Source: JBBRVW01 sp038246545 (GTDB taxonomy: Bacteria; Actinomycetota; Actinomycetes; JACCUZ01). From it: 29,065 nucleotides of DNA. Location: assembly GCA_038246545.1 (NCBI GenBank), contig JBBRVW010000047.1, forward strand, positions 1-29,065, given 5' to 3'. Position 1 is the first letter of the stretch. Every line of letters begins with the position of its first letter. The notes beneath the pieces are model-generated. The model ran no database searches. It was not told the origin of the DNA and worked only from the letters and a program-made list of their open reading frames with translations. The position numbers were made by a program, and so were the translations under genes. This document shows, in pieces, positions 1 through 9,076 of this stretch.

Positions 1-9
1 GGACCTGAC

Positions 10-50
10 GCCCGCGCGGGCCGGGGTGGTTCCCGGCCCGGCGGGCGTTT
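10..50 (+). terminator. Strong GC hairpin, terminator-like
   Basis: The arms GGGCCGGG (18-25) and CCCGGCCC (32-39) pair perfectly around a 6-nt loop. The stem extends through GCCCGC (10-15) and GCGGGC (41-46) with a small internal bulge. On the + strand it is followed by GTTTGGG, a very short T run. This would fit a factor-independent terminator for a gene lying left of the window. Function is inferred; the base pairing is direct. Confidence 0.5.
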
Positions 51-282
51 GGGCGTTCGGCCGCGGTCACAGATCCGCGGCCTCGAGCACCTTCTCTGTG
101 GTGAGGCGCCGGAGATCCGGCACCCGGAGGAGGCAGACATGCGCACCCGCGGGCCCGCCGAGCAGTGCCGTCCGCCAGTCGGCGGCCCACGTGCGGGCCG
201 GGGTGTACGCGCCGGCAGCCGGCCGCCCCTCCGGCCCGCGTCCACTCACCGACTAGTTCGTGAAGGCAGGTGCCCATCCGTC

Positions 283-582
283 ATGGTCCACGGCGTCACC
301 TCCTGCGTCACCGTGCGCTGCGACCGCTGCCACGACGCCGCGCGCGGCGTCGACGGCCGCCCCGGGCACTGGTCGGTCGACGAGCAATCCGGGACGTGTC
401 CGGCCTGTGTGGCCGTCCCGACCTGCCTGCACCGTGGCCACGACTGGGCCTGCTGGCAGAGCATGCGGCTGCTCGGCGAACCATCCCTCGTTATGCGGCT
501 GTGCCTGCGCTGCGGCCGAGACGAGGTCACCGGCACCGACACCCTCACCCACGCCCCGGCCTTCGTCTGGGGCACTCCATGA
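283..582 (+). CDS. Small Cys-rich protein, zinc-ribbon-like, of integrative-element type
   Basis: A 99-residue protein with CDRC, CPAC, a Cys-x-His-x-Gly-His stretch, CW and CLRC motifs, so it probably binds zinc. I recognise no named domain. Small Cys-rich proteins like this are common among accessory genes of actinomycete integrative conjugative elements and phages; that link is by general resemblance only. The stop overlaps the next start (ATGA at 579-582), so the two genes are coupled. The start is uncertain. ATG 283 begins the Cys-rich part and follows a weak GAAGG. An in-frame ATG at 139 has a much better Shine-Dalgarno (GGAGGAGG, 126-133) and would add 48 residues, but codon bias fades just before 283, which argues against the extension. 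Confidence 0.6.
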   Translation: MVHGVTSCVTVRCDRCHDAARGVDGRPGHWSVDEQSGTCPACVAVPTCLHRGHDWACWQSMRLLGEPSLVMRLCLRCGRDEVTGTDTLTHAPAFVWGTP

Positions 583-1244
583 CCGGGTGGATGCGCGTCA
601 CCACCGCCAGCGGCTACGCCGTGTTCGCGACGCCAGCGCTGTTCGCGGCCGTCGCACTGGCCGCCACCGTCGCCTGGTTCGGTCCGGCGGCCGCGCTGGC
701 CGCGACCGTGTTGCCGCTGGCATGGCTGCTCGCGCCGCTGGCCCTGTGGACCGGCTACTGCCGGCACCACCCGTCCACGGGGCGCGCCGCCGCGCCCTGG
801 GCAGGACTAGGACTGGTCGTGGTGGCCATGTTGGCAGCCAGCCCGATCTGGTTCTGGTCCCTGCCCGCAGCCGTCGTCGTGGTCGCCGAGCTGCGCCGCG
901 CCGTCCTCACCGGCCACGCCGCCTGCCCGGCGGCCGCCGCCCCAGCGCTGTCGCCGGCCGGTAGGCCTCACCCGCCCCGGCGGGCGCCATGTGCCTACCC
1001 GCCGCGATGCAGTTGGTGGACCGTCGCCGGCCCTGCCGGTGACGACCGCTGCACCATCCCCCCAACCTGGGTCGCCGCAGGCCCGGCCGGCCGCCGCGTC
1101 CTCACCTGCAACGAGCACCGCCCGCTGCTCGCCGTCGAACGACCCCACGCGAGTTGGCGGCCCCTCGCCGTCGGCACGGCCGATCACCCACCAGGCCACA
1201 TGGTCGCGGCGCACCCAACCGGCTCGCAGGGGGCGGGCCGGTGA
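579..1244 (+). CDS. Small integral membrane protein, unknown function
   Basis: A 221-residue protein starting in the ATGA overlap with the preceding Cys-rich gene. The first ~110 residues contain three or four hydrophobic segments (near residues 10-30, 35-55 and 75-105). The rest is soluble and carries several Cys residues (CAYPPRC, C and a CNEH motif). The layout resembles the small membrane proteins next to transfer genes in actinomycete integrative elements, but I cannot assign a family. It ends in a GTGA overlap with the start of the methyltransferase remnant, so the three form one unit. Confidence 0.6.
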   Translation: MTGWMRVTTASGYAVFATPALFAAVALAATVAWFGPAAALAATVLPLAWLLAPLALWTGYCRHHPSTGRAAAPWAGLGLVVVAMLAASPIWFWSLPAAVVVVAELRRAVLTGHAACPAAAAPALSPAGRPHPPRRAPCAYPPRCSWWTVAGPAGDDRCTIPPTWVAAGPAGRRVLTCNEHRPLLAVERPHASWRPLAVGTADHPPGHMVAAHPTGSQGAGR

Positions 1245-1855
1245 CCGCGAACCTGACCATGCACGACTTGTTCTCCGGTGCCGGCGGCTCGACCAGCGGG
1301 GCGGTCGACGTGCCAGGGGTCGCCGTTCGGCTCGCGGTGAATCATTCGCGGCTGGCCGTGGACTCCCACAACCAGAACCATCCCGACACCGACCACCTGT
1401 GCGCCAACGTCAGCGAAACCGACCCGCGCTACCTGCCGAGGGCGGACCTGCTGTGGGCCTCCCCGGAGTGCGTCAACCACTCCCAGGCCAAGGGCGTCAA
1501 GCGGGCGCCGCAGATGATGCTCGGTGAGAACGGTCGGCTGCCCGACGAGGCCGCGGTCCGGTCGAGGGCGACCATGTGGGACGTGCCCCGGTACGCCGAG
1601 GCACACGGATATCGCGGGGTGATCGTCGAGAACGTGACCGACGCCCGCTGGTGGGTCTTGTGGCCGGCCTGGGTGCAGGCGATGCGCTGCCTGGGCTACG
1701 AGCACCGCGTGGTCTACCTCAACTCCGCCTACGCCCAGGCGGGGCGGCTGCCTGCGCCGCAGTCGCGGGACCGCTGTACGTGGTCGTCTGGAAAGCGGGG
1801 GAGCGGCGACCCGACTTCGACAAGTGGACCCGCCCGCTGGCCTACTACGGCGTGT
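1241..1855 (+). pseudogene. DNA cytosine-5 methyltransferase, frameshifted and truncated
   Basis: The start GTG 1241 overlaps the previous stop. The N-terminal part shows the family's motif I (LFSGAGG), a motif IV variant (WASPEC, with SPEC in place of the usual PCQ, as in many actinophage/element enzymes) and motif VI (ENV). After residues SRDR, at about 1774, the reading frame is lost. Sequence typical of the family (YVVVWKAGERRPDFDKW) resumes at 1777 in another frame, consistent with loss of one base. Similarity stops near 1855, where the sequence becomes antisense to a different gene remnant. The target-recognition and C-terminal motifs are absent, so it should be inactive. The family call is firm; the exact breakpoint is approximate. 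Confidence 0.75.
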
Positions 1856-2352
1856 GCGAGGAGCCGGTGCGCGCCGTCGCGGATCTCGATCACCCGCCGG
1901 TGCAGGCGGAACTCGAGGTCGTTCAGGTCGAGGCAGTCCTTGATCGAGGAACCGGGCTTGTCGAGGGCGATGCCTCGCGCAATGGTACAAAGCGCCGCCC
2001 AGAGCTCGTAGAGCCGGCGAAGCTGCAGGTATGCGAGCGCCAGCATCCGGGCCTTGCTCAGCTGCAGCGCCGCGGAGGGCCACACGGCCCCCGCGACGAG
2101 GGCCCCGCCGGCGACCACGAGCACGATCTTGGACGCGATGTAGATCTGGCCTCAGGGGCAGCCGATGGTGATGAGATGCAACCCGCTCGTGAGCGGCACG
2201 GCCGGCCGGCGGATGCGGCCTACAGACACGTGCCGCGGCCGACGAGTGCCAACGACAGGCCAAGGCCACCCGACGTAGACCAGCGTGTACACCACCCCGG
2301 GCCGGCTGCGCCTCAGTCGAATCCTGGCACCGCCGCAACGCGACGCTGACAT
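1856..2352 (-). pseudogene. MAB_1171c/DUF6545-like membrane protein remnant
   Basis: The minus strand reads VYTLVYVGW, then an in-frame TGA (2154-2152), then IYIASKIVLVVAGG and RRLYELWAAL...GIALDKP...LEFRLHRRVIEIRDG. The last blocks resemble the C-terminal half of the actinobacterial MAB_1171c-family putative transporter proteins, as I recall them. Both sides of the TGA are in the same frame and look continuous, so the stop is probably a nonsense mutation. The 3' end runs without its own stop into antisense of the methyltransferase at about 1855, so the gene is also truncated. The N-terminus is missing or beyond recognition. The family call is moderate. Confidence 0.5.
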
Positions 2353-2384
2353 CGGATGTCAGTGAGAGGTCAGTCGGATGTCAG
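2346..2384 (+). promoter_or_regulatory. Candidate SARP operator: three heptamers at 11-bp spacing
   Basis: Heptamers GATGTCA (2355-2361), GAGGTCA (2366-2372) and GATGTCA (2377-2383) lie on one strand, separated by exactly 4 bp, i.e. an 11-bp period. A fourth copy in reverse (TGACATC, 2347-2353) makes a 17-bp palindrome with the first (2346-2362). Direct heptamers with 4-bp spacers are the known binding layout of SARP-family activators, and the cluster encodes one. The array sits about 95 bp before the first precursor. I see no good -10 hexamer at the expected distance (about 8 bp downstream), so the promoter itself is not resolved. Confidence 0.55.
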
Positions 2385-2477
2385 CCGGACGCCCGCGACG
2401 TGGCAGCGGCAGGTGTTGCACTGAACCTGTCGCCGGATCCACCAGCGCACGCGATCCAACGGAGGGAGGGAAAACCC

Positions 2478-2630
2478 ATGCCGAACGCGCACCTTGCCCG
2501 ACTGTCGTCGGAGATCCTTCAGCTCGAGTCCGAGACCTTCGAGGTCTCCGACTACACCGAGACCAACGACCTGTACCTGATCTCGTCGACCTGTTCCAGC
2601 ACCACGAGCACCACGAGCTGCTCCGCCTGA
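2478..2630 (+). CDS. RiPP precursor peptide A (Ser/Thr/Cys core)
   Basis: A 50-residue peptide. ATG 2478 follows a GGAGGGAGGG ribosome-binding stretch (2461-2470). The leader is acidic and carries QLESETFE, DY and TNDL blocks shared with the second precursor. The FE-x-x-D-type pattern resembles thiopeptide/LAP leaders that bind the cyclodehydratase partner protein. The core is probably SSTCSSTTSTTSCSA: 7 Ser, 5 Thr, 2 Cys and a final Ala, so 14 of 15 residues could be converted to azoles or dehydroamino acids. The leader/core boundary is not marked by a Gly-Gly or other obvious site; it may lie after the Ile at residue 35 or a few residues earlier. The biosynthetic operon is convergent to it. 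Precursor identity is strongly supported by context; the product structure is inference. Confidence 0.88.
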   Translation: MPNAHLARLSSEILQLESETFEVSDYTETNDLYLISSTCSSTTSTTSCSA

Positions 2631-2705
2631 CCAGACGGTCGGCCCGCCCGGCAGCAGCGTAGGCCCGAGCACCCGGTCCGACCGCTCGAGAGGAGGTGGA
2701 CAACG

Positions 2706-2861
2706 ATGCAGAACACGATCAACTCCCTAGTCATGGAGATCTCCCAGCTCGAGTCGGAGACCTTCGAGATCGCCGATTACGCGGACACGAACGACCTGTT
2801 CGCGATCAAGTCCTGCAGCACGTCCAGCACGTCCAGCACGACCAGCAGCACCTGTGCCTGA
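2706..2861 (+). CDS. RiPP precursor peptide B (Ser/Thr/Cys core)
   Basis: A 51-residue peptide starting at ATG 2706 behind an AGGAGG site (2692-2697). It lies 75 bp after precursor A with no obvious promoter or terminator between, so the two are probably co-transcribed. The leader matches A at about 16 of 23 aligned positions (QLESETFE, DY, TNDL, final Ile). The core is probably KSCSTSSTSSTTSSTCA: after the Lys, 15 consecutive Ser/Thr/Cys and a final Ala. At DNA level the core has a 9-bp repeat (AGCACGTCC), so it may have grown by slippage. Core B has a Cys near each end (core positions 3 and 16), core A at 4 and 13, so products with different azole positions are expected. Confidence 0.88.
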   Translation: MQNTINSLVMEISQLESETFEIADYADTNDLFAIKSCSTSSTSSTTSSTCA

Positions 2862-2867
2862 GGGCTC

Positions 2868-2921
2868 GACGCGCGCCGGCGTACGCCGGCGTCCGAGGTG
2901 TACGCCGGCGTTCGGCGCGTC
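2868..2921. terminator. 54-nt inverted repeat between convergent transcription units
   Basis: The outer arms GACGCGC (2868-2874) and GCGCGTC (2915-2921) are exact complements. Inside are two direct copies of GTACGCCGGCGT (2881-2892, 2900-2911), and GCCGGCGTACGCCGGC is itself palindromic. It sits just past the stop of precursor B (2861) and just past the end of the minus-strand operon (2974), where a bidirectional terminator would be expected. There is no T tract. Confidence 0.5.
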
Positions 2922-2973
2922 CATGTGAGCACGAAGCGGCCCCTGCCGACCGGCAGGCCGGGACGTCGCCCGG

Positions 2974-4185
2974 TCAGCGCAGCTGGGTCAGCGCGGCGGC
3001 GACCAGGGCGCTCACGCCGGTCACGAGCGCCGGGCCAGGAGCAGGGAAGAAGCGCGGCGAGTGGTTGGTCGGCAGCGCCGCGATCCGCTCGGCCGGCGAC
3101 CCGGGCAGCGCGTCCCACTGGTTGCGGCCTGCGCTGCCGAGCATCCAGTAGGCCAGGGGGACGCCGGGGGCCGCGAAGCGGCCGACATCCTCGGTCGCCA
3201 TCGCCGGTGGGCACACCACCACCCGGGCCGGCCCGAACTGCTCCCGGTGGGCGGCGGTGACGGTCGCGGTGAGATCCGGGTCTGGTACCAGCACGGGTGA
3301 GCGGGACACCTCGTCGACGTCGGGCGGTCGCGGGCAGCCCGATGCGGCGGCCTCTGCGGCGACGATGCGGCGCACCGCCGCCTCGGCCCGCGCCAGGCTG
3401 GTCTCGCCGAGCGCGCGGACGGTGACCTCGAGTTCAGCCCGGTCCGCGACCAGGTTGGCGGCGGCACCGGCCCGCAGCAGCCCCACGGAAACCACCACCG
3501 GATCGGCGGGCGCCGTCTCGCGCGCCACGATCGTCTGGAGTCGGAGCACGATCGCGGAGGCGGCGACGACCGCGTCGACCCCGCATTGCGGTGCGGCGGC
3601 GTGGCCGCCGCTGCCGTGGACGACCACCCGGAGGGTGACGCTCCCGGCGAGCGGCGGACCCGCGGCGTGCGCCACCATGCCCGCCGGCATCGGCGTCAGG
3701 TGCTGGGCGAGCACGACCGACGGCGTACCGAACCGGTCGCGGAAGCCGTCTTCGAGCATGGCGCTGGCACCGGACAGGGTCTCCTCGGCAGGCTGCCCGA
3801 CGACCATCAGCGTTCCCGTCCAGCGCTCGCGGGCCGCGGCGAGCAGCCGGGCCGCCCCGGCGAGCGCGGCGAGGTGCAGGTCGTGGCCGCAGGCGTGCAT
3901 CGCGCCACCGGTCGCGCTGGCGTAGGGCAACCCGGTCTCCTCGGTCACCGGCAGCGCGTCCAGCTCCGCCCGCATCATCACCGTCGGGCCGGGCCCGTTG
4001 GTGAGCAGTCCAACGACACCATGGCCACCGATGCCCGTCGCGACGTCGAGTCCGTCGGATCGCAGCCAGCCGGCCAGTCGTGCGGCGGTGCGCTCCTCCG
4101 CCCCGGACAGCTCTGGATGCTGATGGAGGTCCAGGTAGAGCTCGGTCACGGCAGCCAGGACGGAGCGGGGGTCGGGTGCGTCCAT
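2974..4185 (-). CDS. M20 family metallo-amidohydrolase/peptidase
   Basis: 403 residues, full length for M20D-type amidohydrolases (amino-acylase / IAA-amino-acid hydrolase-like). Visible family motifs are HQHPELSGAE (residues 21-30), MRAELDALPV (71-80), MHACGHDLH (about 96-104, with metal-ligand Cys and His), QPAEE and the C-terminal NHSPRFF. These are the expected metal-binding and catalytic residues, so it should be an active, cytoplasmic, two-metal hydrolase of amide bonds. No signal peptide. It is the last gene of the operon: ATG 4185 lies 6 bp after the YcaO stop, with a GAGGA site overlapping that stop. Its substrate is unknown; trimming, release or resistance roles on the peptide product are possible but unproven. 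Confidence 0.85.
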   Translation of the reverse strand: MDAPDPRSVLAAVTELYLDLHQHPELSGAEERTAARLAGWLRSDGLDVATGIGGHGVVGLLTNGPGPTVMMRAELDALPVTEETGLPYASATGGAMHACGHDLHLAALAGAARLLAAARERWTGTLMVVGQPAEETLSGASAMLEDGFRDRFGTPSVVLAQHLTPMPAGMVAHAAGPPLAGSVTLRVVVHGSGGHAAAPQCGVDAVVAASAIVLRLQTIVARETAPADPVVVSVGLLRAGAAANLVADRAELEVTVRALGETSLARAEAAVRRIVAAEAAASGCPRPPDVDEVSRSPVLVPDPDLTATVTAAHREQFGPARVVVCPPAMATEDVGRFAAPGVPLAYWMLGSAGRNQWDALPGSPAERIAALPTNHSPRFFPAPGPALVTGVSALVAAALTQLR

Positions 4186-4191
4186 GTGTCC

Positions 4192-6060
4192 TCAGCAGAA
4201 GGGATGCGGGACCCGGTGGAGGTCGGCGTCGGTCAGGTCGGCGTCGGTCAGTCCCGCGCGGCGGTGCGCCGTGCGCAGCCGCGGCATCTCCAGCGCGCGC
4301 TGGCGGCTCCAGCCAAAGTCGATCGGCAGCAGGCCGGGAGCGATCGTGCGCACCGTGGCGAGTCCGAGCCGCGCCTGCTCCGGCGAGGTCTGCTCGACGA
4401 CGATGACGTCGCAGCCCGCGGCTGCGATCTCCTGGCAAAGCCGGTCCAGGTCCGTACGGAGGTCGGTGGTCGGCTCCGGGTCGGCGTACGCCTCCGCGCA
4501 GGTGAGGACGCGCGCCGGCTCGCGGAAGCGACCGGCGTACGTCGCCGAACCCGGATGGGCGAAGAGCCGAGCGTGGTCGCGCAGCGACCGAACTCGGTCG
4601 AAGTCCGCTGCCAGGGCCGCGATCTCGTCGGGGCGCGTCTCGGCGTCGCCACGCAGGTGCGAGATGTAGGTCAGCGCCTCGCAGAGTGCAGCGGTCGCCG
4701 CGGCCGCGGGATCCGGCGAGGCGCCGGCGGCGAAGGACAGCGTGCCCGGACCGCCGTCGCGGCGCGCCACCACGGCGCTCACGACGGGCACCGACAGGTC
4801 CACCCGACAGTCGACGAGACGCACGTCGTAGCCGTGGAGGGCGGCCCGATCCAGCAGGGCGCGTACGCCGGGAGCGGACAGTGACGCCGGGTCGATCGCG
4901 GTGAGCGGCCGACCGGCGTACCACGCCAGCAGGAACGCGTCCCGCTCGACCAACTCCAGCAGCCCGTGCAGCGCCGCCTCCTCGAGACAGCTGCCCGTCG
5001 CGCACCCGTTGGAGCACTCGAAGACGAACTCCTCGGCACCAGCCGCGGTGGCGGCACCCGAGCGCGCGCCGTAGTACGTGGAACGCTCCGGCACCAGGAT
5101 CGGCCGGTCGTCACGGAGCGAGTGCCCCCGCACCCAGGAGATCTCCGCGGTCGGCGAGAAGCGCCGCAGTCCCGGGTCGGTCCGGTATGTCGCGTCGGGG
5201 TACTCGCCGCACTCGCGCGGGTCCAGCGCGTGCTCGCCGCGGGCGCGGAGGCCGGCCAGCGACGCCACCACGGCAGGACGCCCGTGCCGCCGCCGCAGGC
5301 CGGCGTGGCGCTCCAGACCCTCGAGCAGCCCCAGGTCGCGGCTGGTGCCGAACGAGTCCGCCTTGCCGCTCCAGTCGACGTCGTTGAGCCCGTCCCGGCC
5401 CCGCTCAACGAACCGACCGACGACAGTGGCCGTGGTCGGGACGGCCAGATCGGGGAAGGCGCCGGGCCCGAGCACTCCGCAGATCGGGTTCACCAGCGCG
5501 CGCACCGGGAGGCCGAGGTCGGTGGCCGGACGCAGCCGGGTGACGGTGCCGGCCGGCTTCGGTCGAGCCCGGAGCCGGATCCCCGGGTCGTCCGTCGGCG
5601 ACCCGTGTGCGGGGCAGCGAGCCTCGGGCAGCAGGTCGACCGTCTCGACTTGCAGCGTCGTCAGATCCAGCCGGTGCACCGTCGCTGCGAAGTCAACCCC
5701 GCCGCGACCCCGACTGTCGTCGTCGGCCAGCGCGCCCAGCAAGGCCCAGGCCGCGTCGGTGAGGAAGTCGACGGCGACCGGCCAGTCGCCGACGGTGGCG
5801 CTGGCCGAGCCGGTCTCGAGGGCGTCCCGCTCGGGAAAGGAGCGGAGGCGCTGCCAGCGCAGCGCCAGGCAGAGCCCGCACGCTTCGCCGCCGCGCGGCC
5901 CGACGAGGACGGCGTCGGCGGCGACGTGCACGGTGGCGCGCGGCCGCAGCGCCACGTGCGGGTCCTGGTCGCCCGAGACGTCCCCCCGGCCGAGCGGGAC
6001 CACCACGGGTGCCTCCCGGCCGCCCGGGACCCGCGCCGCCAGGCCGGCGGCGAGGCTCAC
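4192..6060 (-). CDS. YcaO cyclodehydratase-like protein, copy 1
   Basis: 622 residues. GTG 6060 is chosen because it forms a GTGA overlap with the permease stop; the longer open frame upstream is antisense or shadow sequence. YcaO ATP-binding signatures are seen at LLEGLERHAG (about residues 240-250) and SNGCATG...LLELVERDAF (about 350-378). YcaO enzymes use ATP to activate peptide backbone amides and form azolines. The protein ends in DADLHRVPHPFC, close to the PxPxP tail of RiPP cyclodehydratase YcaOs but with the last Pro replaced by Cys. Of the two N-terminal Cys pairs in copy 2, only one is kept (CGLC); the other has decayed to CPAH. A 15-bp tandem duplication near the 3' end repeats LTDAD. 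It is a paralogue of the gene at 14454. It may act on the second precursor, or have a changed or partner role. Confidence 0.88.
   Translation of the reverse strand: MSLAAGLAARVPGGREAPVVVPLGRGDVSGDQDPHVALRPRATVHVAADAVLVGPRGGEACGLCLALRWQRLRSFPERDALETGSASATVGDWPVAVDFLTDAAWALLGALADDDSRGRGGVDFAATVHRLDLTTLQVETVDLLPEARCPAHGSPTDDPGIRLRARPKPAGTVTRLRPATDLGLPVRALVNPICGVLGPGAFPDLAVPTTATVVGRFVERGRDGLNDVDWSGKADSFGTSRDLGLLEGLERHAGLRRRHGRPAVVASLAGLRARGEHALDPRECGEYPDATYRTDPGLRRFSPTAEISWVRGHSLRDDRPILVPERSTYYGARSGAATAAGAEEFVFECSNGCATGSCLEEAALHGLLELVERDAFLLAWYAGRPLTAIDPASLSAPGVRALLDRAALHGYDVRLVDCRVDLSVPVVSAVVARRDGGPGTLSFAAGASPDPAAAATAALCEALTYISHLRGDAETRPDEIAALAADFDRVRSLRDHARLFAHPGSATYAGRFREPARVLTCAEAYADPEPTTDLRTDLDRLCQEIAAAGCDVIVVEQTSPEQARLGLATVRTIAPGLLPIDFGWSRQRALEMPRLRTAHRRAGLTDADLTDADLHRVPHPFC
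4221..4250. repeat. Exact 15-bp tandem duplication in YcaO copy 1
   Basis: Two adjacent exact copies of a 15-bp unit (4221-4235 and 4236-4250, + strand GGTCGGCGTCGGTCA) encode LTDAD twice, directly before the conserved HRVPHPF tail. YcaO copy 2 has only one such unit (PLADAD). This looks like an in-frame slippage insertion that lengthens the tail linker by five residues. Confidence 0.9.
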
Positions 6061-6802
6061 CGCCGCGGATTCCACCGGAACACCCTCAGCAGCACCGCTG
6101 CGAGCACGACGACGTAGCCGACGAGGACGAGGCACGCGGTCGCGGCGGTGCCGAGCGCGTCGCCGCCGTCGATCGCACCCAGGACCGCCTCGTTCATGTA
6201 GCGCAACGGCAGAGCCCGCGAGAGGTCCTGCAGGTAGCCGGGCAGCGACGCGAGCGGGATGAACGCCCCGGACAGGAACGCCATCGGCACCATCACGAGA
6301 TTCGACACCGCGGCGACCGCCTCCGGAGTCTCGGCGAATGTCCCGATCAGCCCGCCGAGGACGAGGAACGCCGCGACGCCGCAGACCATCACCGGCACGA
6401 GCACCGGCCAGGTCGCGGCGGGCCGGAGCCCGTAGCTCGGCAGCATCGCGACCCCGACGAAGAGCCCCACCTGGCACACGGCGATGCCGAGGGTGACGAG
6501 CAACCGGGAGGCAAGCACTGCGGGCAACCGTGTCGGCGTGAGGCGGATCAGCCGCAGCAGGTCGTCGCGGCGCCACTGCATCAGCGTGAACGCGGTGCCG
6601 AACACCGCCGCGTTGGCGACGCCCCACGACAGGACGCCCGAGGCGACGTACTGCACGTAGGGCCGGCCGGCCAGCGACTCGCCCCGGTAGATCGCCCCGA
6701 ACAGGACGAGGAAGGCGAGCGGGAACGCGAAGGTGAAGAACAGCGACGACTTGTCGCGGACGTAGGCGCGACAGCTGGCGGCGGTCAGTGCGAAGGTGGC
6801 GC

Positions 6803-6806
<4 letters not shown>
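6057..6806 (-). CDS. ABC-2 type transporter permease
   Basis: A 249-residue membrane protein with six hydrophobic segments: near residues 22-40, 50-75, 100-125, 132-155, 165-190 and 220-243. A short loop (LPLRYMNEA) before the last segment is typical of ABC-2 export permeases of drug and bacteriocin systems. It starts in an ATGA overlap (6803-6806) with the ATPase-containing gene and ends in a GTGA overlap with YcaO copy 1, so it is translationally coupled on both sides. It is expected to form the export channel with the ATPase domain of the neighbouring fusion protein, giving export and/or self-immunity. The exact substrate is inferred from context. Confidence 0.9.

Positions 6807-9072
<2,266 letters not shown>

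Positions 9073-9076
<4 letters not shown>

Noticed and set aside
67..249. 60-residue minus-strand ORF ending just before the 10-50 hairpin
   Set aside because: No recognisable motif and in a region with open frames on both strands; the end (LTTEKVLEAADL) looks protein-like but is not enough to call a gene.
2750..2861. CRISPR-like or tandem-repeat array in the precursor B core
   Set aside because: The short AGCACGTCC repeats encode the Ser/Thr core and have no spacers.
4968..6117. Long + strand ORFs opposite the YcaO, permease and M50-ABC genes
   Set aside because: Typical high-GC antisense frames; they carry no motifs and the minus strand has coupled genes with clear domains.
6061..6627. 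N-terminal extension of YcaO copy 1
   Set aside because: Antisense-frame shadow of the ABC permease; GTG 6060 in the GTGA overlap is the natural start.
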